Source of the DNA: Variovorax paradoxus
GTDB taxonomy: Bacteria > Pseudomonadota > Gammaproteobacteria > Burkholderiales > Burkholderiaceae_C
Assembly (NCBI GenBank): GCA_016806145.1
Contig: CP063166.1
Coordinates: 186,001 to 250,000, forward strand
DNA length: 64,000 nt
Direction of reading: 5' to 3'
Shown here: in pieces, positions 57,981 to 64,000 of the stretch
Numbering within the stretch: position 1 is the stretch's first letter
How the letters are laid out: every line of letters begins with the position of its first letter
Made by a program: the position numbers and the translations under genes
The notes under the pieces: model-generated
What the model was told of the DNA's origin: nothing
The model's input: only the letters and a program-made list of their open reading frames with translations
Database searches by the model: none

Positions 57981-59486
57981 ATGAGTACCGTGCAAAAACA
58001 ATCCGCGCGCGCCCAGCAGACCGTCGAGGCGCTCGAGCCGAACGAGTTCTCCGACCTGCTCCAGCGCGAGTTCAAGCCCAAGACCGACCAGGCGCGCGAG
58101 GCGGTGCAGAACGCCGTCAAGACGCTGGCGGTGCAGGCGCTCGAGAGCTCCGTCACCATCTCCAACGATGCCTATCGCACGGTGCAGGCCATCATCACGG
58201 AGATCGACCGCAAGCTCTCGGAGCAGATCAACCAGATCCTGCACCACGAGGACTTCCAGCAGCTCGAGGGTGCCTGGCGCGGCCTGCACTACCTCGTGAA
58301 CAACACCGAGACCGACGAGCAGCTCAAGATCCGCGTGATGTGCGCCTCCAAGCGCGAAGTCGCGCGCTCGCTCAAGCGCCACAAGGGCATCGGCTGGGAC
58401 CAGAGCCCGCTGTTCAAGAAGATCTACGAGGCCGAGTACGGCCAGTTCGGCGGCGAGCCCTTCGGCGCGCTGATCGGCGACTTCCACTTCGACCACAGCC
58501 CGCCCGACGTCGAGATGCTCGGCGAGATGGCGAAGATCGCCGCGGCCGCGCACTGCCCCTTCATCGCGGGCGCCTCGCCGACCGTGATGCAGATGGAGTC
58601 GTGGCAGGAACTCTCGAACCCGCGCGACCTGACGAAGATCTTCCACAACACCGAGCACACCGCGTGGCGTTCGCTGCGCGAGTCGGAGGATGCGCGCTAC
58701 ATCGGCCTGGCGATGCCGCGCTTCCTGGCACGCCTGCCCTACGGCGCGCGCACCAACCCGGTCGACGAGTTCGAGTTCGAGGAAGAGACCGACTCGGCCG
58801 CGCACAACCGCTACACCTGGGCCAACTCGGCCTATGCGATGGGCGTGAACATCAACCGCTCGTTCAAGCAGTACGGCTGGTGCACCTCGATCCGCGGCGT
58901 GGAATCGGGCGGCGCGGTCGAGAACCTGCCGACCCACACCTTCCCGACCGACGACGGCGGCGTGGACATGAAGTGCCCGACCGAGATCGCGATCAGCGAC
59001 CGGCGCGAGGCCGAGCTCGCGAAGAACGGCTTCATGCCGCTGGTGCACCGCAAGAACTCCGACTTCGCGGCCTTCATCGGCGCGCAGTCGCTGCAGCAGC
59101 CGGCCGAGTACTACGACGCCGACGCCACGGCCAACGCGAACCTGGCGGCGCGCCTGCCCTACCTGTTCGCCTGCTGCCGCTTCGCGCATTACCTGAAGTG
59201 CATCGTCCGCGACAAGATCGGTTCGTTCCGCGAGCGCGAGGACATGGAGCGCTGGCTCAACGACTGGATCATGAACTACGTCGACGGCAGCCCCGGCACC
59301 TCGTCGCAGGACACCAAGGCGATGAAGCCGCTGGCCGCCGCCGAGGTCCAGGTGGAACCGATCGAGGACAACCCCGGCTACTACGCCGCCAAGTTTTTTC
59401 TCCGGCCGCACTACCAGCTCGAAGGGCTCACGGTGTCGTTGCGGCTGGTTTCGAAGCTGCCGTCCAACAAGAAGGACAGCAGCTAA
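57981..59486 (+). CDS. tssC: type VI secretion sheath protein TssC
   Basis: The 501-aa VipB-type protein has EDFQQLEGAWRGLHYLVNNTETDEQLKIRV, IGDFHFDHSPPDVEMLGEM, LPYGARTNPVDEFEFEEET and the C-terminal YYAAKFFLRPHYQLEGLTVSLRLVSKLP. It forms the sheath with TssB and is the main contractile element. Length matches the family (about 495-500 aa). Hcp follows after 45 bp. Confidence 0.96.
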   Translation: MSTVQKQSARAQQTVEALEPNEFSDLLQREFKPKTDQAREAVQNAVKTLAVQALESSVTISNDAYRTVQAIITEIDRKLSEQINQILHHEDFQQLEGAWRGLHYLVNNTETDEQLKIRVMCASKREVARSLKRHKGIGWDQSPLFKKIYEAEYGQFGGEPFGALIGDFHFDHSPPDVEMLGEMAKIAAAAHCPFIAGASPTVMQMESWQELSNPRDLTKIFHNTEHTAWRSLRESEDARYIGLAMPRFLARLPYGARTNPVDEFEFEEETDSAAHNRYTWANSAYAMGVNINRSFKQYGWCTSIRGVESGGAVENLPTHTFPTDDGGVDMKCPTEIAISDRREAELAKNGFMPLVHRKNSDFAAFIGAQSLQQPAEYYDADATANANLAARLPYLFACCRFAHYLKCIVRDKIGSFREREDMERWLNDWIMNYVDGSPGTSSQDTKAMKPLAAAEVQVEPIEDNPGYYAAKFFLRPHYQLEGLTVSLRLVSKLPSNKKDSS

Positions 59487-59531
59487 TTCAACAGTGCTCC
59501 GATGGGGCACGCACAACTCCGGGGGTTAATG

Positions 59532-60014
59532 ATGGCAGTAGACATGTTCATGCGCGTCGAAGGCGCGAACGGCGAATCCAAGGACTCGAACCACAAGGAC
59601 TGGACCGACATCAAGTCGTTCGCGTGGGGTGCGACGCAGCCTGGAAACATGGTGAGCGGCGGTGGCGGCGGCGTGGGCAAGGCCAGCTTCAACGACCTGC
59701 AGGTGCTCGCGCGCATCGACAAGGCGGCACCGTCCGTCATGAAGAACTGCGCCAGCGGCAAGCACCTGAGCAAGGTCGAGGTCTCGGTCTGCAAGGCCGG
59801 TGGCGGACAGATCGAATACACGCGCGTGACGCTCGAGGAAGTGCTGGTCACCTCGGTGCAGTACACGGCCGAGCAGGGCAGCGACGCGGTGTTCGTGCAG
59901 TACGCGTTCCAGGCCGCCAAGGTCAAGCAGCAGTACTGGGAACAGACCGACAAGGGCGGCAAGGGCGCCGAAACCCAGCTCGGCTGGAACATCAAGGAAA
60001 ACAAGGAAGCCTGA
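59532..60014 (+). CDS. hcp: Hcp tube protein (TssD)
   Basis: The 160-aa protein (ATG at 59532; an ATG at 59529 in the same frame is possible) has the Hcp fold sequence MAVDMFMRVEGANGESKDSNHKDWTDIKSFAWG and EYTRVTLEEVLVTSVQYTAE. Hexameric rings stack into the inner tube that is fired through the sheath. It has the GGGGG upstream sequence. A large imperfect hairpin in the 262-bp gap to tagJ may set the high Hcp ratio by attenuation. Confidence 0.95.
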   Translation: MAVDMFMRVEGANGESKDSNHKDWTDIKSFAWGATQPGNMVSGGGGGVGKASFNDLQVLARIDKAAPSVMKNCASGKHLSKVEVSVCKAGGGQIEYTRVTLEEVLVTSVQYTAEQGSDAVFVQYAFQAAKVKQQYWEQTDKGGKGAETQLGWNIKENKEA

Positions 60015-60276
60015 TCTTCCGCGGGCCCGGCCGGGCTCGCGGGCGGCGCCTCGGTGCCGCGGGCGAGCCGGTCTCCGGCTGACGGTCCTGGGGCCGCCAG
60101 CCGAAGGCCGAGCGGCGAAGGCGGTGCATGGCGCCGCCATCGCACGGTAAAGGCCACGGCCCCGCGAAGCGGGCGTCGGCAGGCCACGAGCGATATCCAA
60201 CCACCGACCACGGCGGCGGCTCTGGCGTCACAGGGCCGGGACCGTGCATTGGCGAAACGACAGAGGAGGCTGCTTC
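60015..60276. other. hcp-tagJ intergenic region with GC-rich hairpin
   Basis: The 262-bp gap starts with imperfect arms GGCTCGCGGGCGGC and GCCGCGGGCGAGCC near 60035-60070 that can fold into a stable hairpin without a T-tract. The rest holds no gene or clear promoter. GAGGAGG at 60262-60268 serves tagJ. Confidence 0.5.
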
Positions 60277-61143
60277 ATGGGCGATGCGTTTGCAGGGCTG
60301 GGCGAGCGCTCGGTGGCCGAGCACACCGAGGGGATACAGCGGCAGATCCGCGCCGATCCCCAGAACGCCAGCCTGCGCCTCGCGCTGTGCCACTTCCTCG
60401 CGCTGCGCGGCGAGTGGCAGCGCGCCGAGGACCAGCTCAAGGCAGCCGTCAAGTTCGATCCCTCTTTCACGCCCGCGAGCGCCACCTGCTCGATGGCGCT
60501 GGCCGGCGAACGCCAGCGCAGCGCCTTCTGGGCCGGCGATGCCGCGCGCGCGCCCGCCGTGCTCGGCGAAGGCGCGGACTGGGTCGATGCCCTGCTCGCG
60601 GCCGCCGCGCTGCCGGCCGACCAGGCCGACGAGGCGGCCCGGCTGCGCGAATCGGCGCGCGATGCCACGCCCGCGCTGCGCGGCCTGCTGCAGGCCGTGG
60701 ACCGCTCGGGCGACGCGACGGGCGAGCCGGTCGACGGCGAGACGATCGAGCGCATCGACATCGACTGGCTCTGCGACGGCGACGCGCGCCTCGGTGCCGC
60801 GCTCGAAGTCATCACGCCCGCGGGCTATGGCTGGCTGCCGCTGCCCTCGGTGCGCCGCCTGACGTTCCAGCGGCCGCAGCACCTGGTCGACCTGCTGTGG
60901 TCGCCGGTGCAGGTCGAGCTGGCCGATGGCCGCGCGCTGGCCGTGCTGGTGCCGGTGCGCTATGCGGGCGATCTGGCCACGCTCGAGGACGGCCTCGCGC
61001 TTGCGCGCCGTACCGACTGGCTGCCGCTGGCCGGCGAGGCCGCGTTCGCGGGCGCGGGCCAGCGCACCTTGATCAGCGACGCGGGCGACCATGCGCTGCT
61101 CGAGCTGCGCGGCATCGAGTTCACCGCGGGGGAGGCCGCCTGA
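60277..61143 (+). CDS. tagJ: type VI secretion accessory protein TagJ (ImpE/SciE type)
   Basis: The 288-aa protein has a TPR-like helical start (LRLALCHFLALRGEWQRAEDQLKAAVKFDPSFTPA) and a C-terminal ImpE domain (GYGWLPLPSVRRLTFQRPQHLVDLLWSP). In other T6SS this protein contacts the TssB sheath subunit and helps ClpV-mediated disassembly. The ATG at 60277 follows GAGGAGG. Its stop overlaps the tssE start by 3 nt. Confidence 0.9.
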   Translation: MGDAFAGLGERSVAEHTEGIQRQIRADPQNASLRLALCHFLALRGEWQRAEDQLKAAVKFDPSFTPASATCSMALAGERQRSAFWAGDAARAPAVLGEGADWVDALLAAAALPADQADEAARLRESARDATPALRGLLQAVDRSGDATGEPVDGETIERIDIDWLCDGDARLGAALEVITPAGYGWLPLPSVRRLTFQRPQHLVDLLWSPVQVELADGRALAVLVPVRYAGDLATLEDGLALARRTDWLPLAGEAAFAGAGQRTLISDAGDHALLELRGIEFTAGEAA

Positions 61144-61700
61144 TGGCCACGGCCGGCGCCTCCGCCTGGTCGGGGCTCGATGCCGAGGGCGAGCAGGAGA
61201 GCGTCGCGCGCGACCGGCTGCAGCCGGTGCTGCTCGACCGCCTCACCGACAAGCAGCCGAGCAACCGCCAGGAGCGCGCGGGCGCCTTCCTGATGAGCGG
61301 CAAGCTGCTGCGCGACTCGGTGCTGCGCGACCTGCAGTGGCTGCTGAACACCACCAACTTCGGCACCGCGCATTCGATCCAGAACCTGCCGCGCGCGCGC
61401 CGCTCGGTCGTCAACTACGGCGTGCGCGGCTGGGCCGGCGGGCGCATGTCGGAGGTCGACTTCGCCGACGTCGAGGCCGCGATCCGCACCGCCATCATCG
61501 ACTTCGAGCCGCGCATCATGAAGGACAGCATCGACGTGCGCTGCGTGACCGACGCCACCGAGCTCGAGCACCACAACCTGCTCGCGCTCGAGATCCGCGG
61601 CACCCTGTGGTCGGTGCCCTACCCGATCGAGTTCATCCTGCGCTCGGAGCTCGATCTGGAAAGCGGCCACATGATGCTGCGCCCCACCGGAGGCCTCTGA
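61143..61700 (+). CDS. tssE: type VI secretion baseplate protein TssE (gp25-like)
   Basis: The 185-aa protein has a gp25-like lysozyme-fold baseplate domain: VLRDLQWLLNTTNFGTAH, SVVNYGVRGWAGGRMSEVD, IRTAIIDFEPRIMKDSIDVR. It joins TssF and TssG in the baseplate wedge that starts sheath assembly. It overlaps tagJ and tssF, showing tight coupling. Confidence 0.93.
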   Translation: MATAGASAWSGLDAEGEQESVARDRLQPVLLDRLTDKQPSNRQERAGAFLMSGKLLRDSVLRDLQWLLNTTNFGTAHSIQNLPRARRSVVNYGVRGWAGGRMSEVDFADVEAAIRTAIIDFEPRIMKDSIDVRCVTDATELEHHNLLALEIRGTLWSVPYPIEFILRSELDLESGHMMLRPTGGL

Positions 61701-63580
61701 TGGACGCGCGGCTGCTCGACTACTACAACCGCGAACTCACCTACATGCACGAGCTCGGTGCCGAGTTCGCGCAGCGCTATCCGAAGATCGCGGGCCGCCT
61801 GGGCATGCGCGGCATCGAGGTCAGCGATCCCTACGTCGAGCGGCTGCTCGAAGGCTTCAGCTTCCTCACGGCGCGCATCCAGCTCAAGATGGATGCCGAG
61901 TTCCCGCGCTTCTCGCAGCGGCTGCTCGAGGTGGTCTATCCGAACTTCCTCGCGCCGCTGCCGGCCATGGGCGTGGTGCAGATCGACGGCAACCTCAACG
62001 AGGGCTCGCTGAAGGCCGGCTACGAGCTGCCGCGCCACACGATCCTGCGCGGCCGCATGATCAAGGGCGAGCAGACGGCCTGCGAGTTCCGCACCGGCCA
62101 CGCGGTCACGCTGTGGCCGATCCGCATCGCCGAGGCCAGCCTCGGGCCGGTGCCGGCCGAGATCCTGCATGCGCTGCCGATCGTCGCGCGGCAGGCCAAA
62201 AGCGCGATCACGATCAAGCTCGAGGCCGTGGGCGGCGCGCGCTTCGCCGAGATGCCGCTCGATCGGCTCGAGTTCTTCCTCTCGGGCGCCGAGCTGCATG
62301 CGCTGCGCGTGCTCGAGCTGGCCGTGCACCACTCGATCGGCACCGTCTGCCGCAGCGGCCCCGGCACCGCGGGCCAGGGCACGCGCATCGTGCCGCTGGG
62401 CGAGGAGGCGATCCGCCACGAGGGCTTCGAGCCCGACCAGTCGCTGCTGCCCTACGACGCGCGCTCGTTCCAGGGCTACCGGCTGCTGCACGAGTACTTC
62501 GCCTTCCCCGAACGCTACCTGTTCTTCAGCGTCAACAAGCTGCGTGCCGCGGCCGCGGCGATGAGCGGCAACACGATGGAGATCGTGATCCTGCTCGACC
62601 GCGCCGACGGCGACCTCGAGCGGCTGGTCGACGCGCGCCAGTTCTCGCTGTTCTGTACGCCGATCGTCAACCTGGTGCCGCGCCGCAGCGACCGCATCCC
62701 GGTGGGCCCGGGCCAGCACGAGCACCATGCGGTGATCGACCGCACGCGGCCGCGCGACTTCGAGATCTTCACGGTCGAGCGCGTGGTCGGCCACATGAGC
62801 AACGGCTCCGAGGAGCGCGAGTTCCGGCCCTTCCTCGGCTCCTTCGCCTCCGACGACGGCGACTTCGGCGCCTACTTCTCGGTGCGGCGCGAACCGCGGC
62901 TGGTGTCGGACCGCGCACGCGCGCAGGGCACGCGCACCAGCTACACCGGCAGCGAGATCTACGTCTCGCTGGTGGACCAGCACGACGCGCCCTTTCCGCA
63001 CAGCCTGCGCCACATCACGCTCGATGCGCTGTGCACCAACCGCGACCTGCCGCTGTTGTTGCCCACGGGCCTGGAGTCGGACTTCACGCTGCGCGTGTCG
63101 GCGCCGGTGCGCGCGATCCGCATCCTGCGCGGTCCCTCGCGGCCCTATCCGGCGCTGGCCGAGGGCGCGCTGACCTGGCGCCTCATCAGCCACCTGGGCC
63201 TGAACTACCTGAGCCTCACCGACGTCGATGCCGAGCAGGGCGCGGCCGCGCTGCGCGAGATGCTCGACCTCTACGGCAACCTCGCCGATCCCTCGGTGCG
63301 CCGGCAGATCCAGGGCGTGCGCTCGATGAAGCTGGCGCCGGTGTTCCGCCGCCTGCCCGAGCCGGGCCCGATCGTCTTCGGCCGCGGCGTGGAGATCGCG
63401 CTGAAGCTCGACGAGACCGCCTTCTCGGGCGCGAGCCCGTACCTCTTCGGCGCCGTGCTCGAGCAGTTCTTCAGCCGCCACGTGTCGCTCAACGCCTTCA
63501 CCGAGTTCGCGCTGTCGAGCCTGCAGCGCGGCGACATCGCGCGCTGGACGCCGCGCATCGGACGCCGACCCGCCGTATGA
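61700..63580 (+). CDS. tssF: type VI secretion baseplate protein TssF
   Basis: The 626-aa protein begins MDARLLDYYNRELTYMHELG and has EFAQRYPKIAGRLGMRGIEVSDPYVERLLEGFSFLTARIQLKMDAEFPRFSQRLLEVVYPN split into familiar TssF blocks. It ends with HVSLNAFTEFALSSLQRGDIARW. It is the largest baseplate wedge subunit. Its stop overlaps the tssG start. Confidence 0.96.
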   Translation: MDARLLDYYNRELTYMHELGAEFAQRYPKIAGRLGMRGIEVSDPYVERLLEGFSFLTARIQLKMDAEFPRFSQRLLEVVYPNFLAPLPAMGVVQIDGNLNEGSLKAGYELPRHTILRGRMIKGEQTACEFRTGHAVTLWPIRIAEASLGPVPAEILHALPIVARQAKSAITIKLEAVGGARFAEMPLDRLEFFLSGAELHALRVLELAVHHSIGTVCRSGPGTAGQGTRIVPLGEEAIRHEGFEPDQSLLPYDARSFQGYRLLHEYFAFPERYLFFSVNKLRAAAAAMSGNTMEIVILLDRADGDLERLVDARQFSLFCTPIVNLVPRRSDRIPVGPGQHEHHAVIDRTRPRDFEIFTVERVVGHMSNGSEEREFRPFLGSFASDDGDFGAYFSVRREPRLVSDRARAQGTRTSYTGSEIYVSLVDQHDAPFPHSLRHITLDALCTNRDLPLLLPTGLESDFTLRVSAPVRAIRILRGPSRPYPALAEGALTWRLISHLGLNYLSLTDVDAEQGAAALREMLDLYGNLADPSVRRQIQGVRSMKLAPVFRRLPEPGPIVFGRGVEIALKLDETAFSGASPYLFGAVLEQFFSRHVSLNAFTEFALSSLQRGDIARWTPRIGRRPAV

Positions 63581-64000
63581 ACAGCACCACCGACCTCCGC
63601 GAGGACACGGGCGCCGCGCAGCAGGCGCCGGCGAGCGACGCGGCGGATCGGGAGCTCGACCACGAGGCGGGGGCCGCCGCCGCACCGCCGCCCGCGCGCG
63701 GCCTGCCGCAGGTCGATCCGGCGCTGTGGGCCGGCCTGGTCGAGCAGCCGTTCGAGCACGACCTCTTCATGCTGCTGCGTCGGCTCGACGCGCACGGCGA
63801 CCATCCGCTGCTGGGCCGCGCGCCGCGCCCGCTCGACGAGCCGCTGCGCCTCGGCCAGGAGCCCTCGATGGCCTTCGCGCCCTCGAACGTCTCGGGCGTG
63901 GACGACAGCCGCGACGGCCCGCCGCAGATCTCGATCTACGGCTTCGGCCTGTTCGGCCCCAACGGTCCGCTGCCGCTGCACCTGACCGAGTACGCGCGCG
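63577..64000 (+). CDS. tssG: type VI secretion baseplate protein TssG, cut by the right edge
   Basis: 141 codons are visible from the ATG at 63577 (overlapping the tssF stop). A variable Ala/Pro-rich leader of about 45 residues precedes ALWAGLVEQPFEHDLFMLLRRLDA and GLFGPNGPLPLHLTEYAR, which are TssG hallmarks. TssG binds TssF in the baseplate wedge. The C-terminal part lies beyond the window, where tssH (clpV) would be expected. Confidence 0.92.
   Translation, partial: MNSTTDLREDTGAAQQAPASDAADRELDHEAGAAAAPPPARGLPQVDPALWAGLVEQPFEHDLFMLLRRLDAHGDHPLLGRAPRPLDEPLRLGQEPSMAFAPSNVSGVDDSRDGPPQISIYGFGLFGPNGPLPLHLTEYAR

Noticed and set aside
59502..59531. Hcp starting at 59502
   Set aside because: Hcp proteins start at MAVDMF; the upstream codons contain the ribosome-binding region.

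Overview
The window is GC-rich, densely coded DNA with short gaps, strong wobble-position GC bias and many 4-bp start/stop overlaps. The gene content (methionine synthase split in two with an S-adenosylhomocysteine riboswitch, GTP-type PEP carboxykinase, a complete five-step histidine utilisation set, a type VI secretion operon) points to a betaproteobacterium of the Burkholderiales, most likely Comamonadaceae and Variovorax-like. The genus is inferred from gene content, not from a marker gene.

Layout. 1-13.4 kb is mostly housekeeping: a cut metallophosphoesterase, a LysR regulator flanked by two small genes that share a TAGGG-N4-CCC(C)TA upstream motif, pckG, a threonine ammonia-lyase, a tandem AAA ATPase, two lipoproteins (an S41 protease and a nucleoside hydrolase behind twin LacI-type operators) and recQ. 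13.5-27.5 kb is a histidine utilisation island: an ABC transporter, the repressor HutC, then HutH, HutU, HutD, HutI, HutF and HutG, with three HutC-type TGTATA(T/G)ACA operators. Its tail holds an FAD-linked 2-hydroxyacid oxidase, a HisC-like aminotransferase and a 49-residue membrane peptide. 27.6-33.1 kb holds the two halves of methionine synthase, separated by a LysR/PACE efflux pair; only the second half has the SAH riboswitch. 33.2-36.4 kb holds three membrane glycosylation genes (a GT39-like transferase, a GT2 transferase and GtrA).

36.4-56.0 kb is the most interesting part. It reads as an aerobic nicotinamide/nicotinate degradation island built on the reductive route best known from an anaerobe (Eubacterium barkeri). 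It encodes a Tat-exported nicotinamidase, a two-subunit nicotinate dehydrogenase (2Fe-2S subunit plus molybdopterin/three-haem subunit), a 6-hydroxynicotinate reductase with an N-terminal Fe-S cysteine motif, an enamidase, a ferredoxin-NADP reductase that could feed the reductase, an ApbE-like UPF0280 protein, two DUF1185 proteins, a branched-chain-type ABC importer with two binding proteins, a TetR regulator and a fumarylacetoacetate-hydrolase-family enzyme. The proposed flow is nicotinamide > nicotinate > 6-hydroxynicotinate > 1,4,5,6-tetrahydro-6-oxonicotinate > 2-formylglutarate > (by FAH-type C-C cleavage?) glutarate plus formate. The last step and the roles of the UPF0280 and DUF1185 proteins are inference. 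The divergent promoter region between the reductase and ferredoxin reductase genes carries two clear palindromes.

56.2-64.0 kb is a type VI secretion operon in the order tssA-tssB-tssC-hcp-tagJ-tssE-tssF-tssG, cut by the right edge. Three families of dispersed inverted repeats occur between genes, and one copy lies in frame inside the nicotinate dehydrogenase large-subunit gene, where it encodes part of the linker between the molybdopterin and cytochrome domains.
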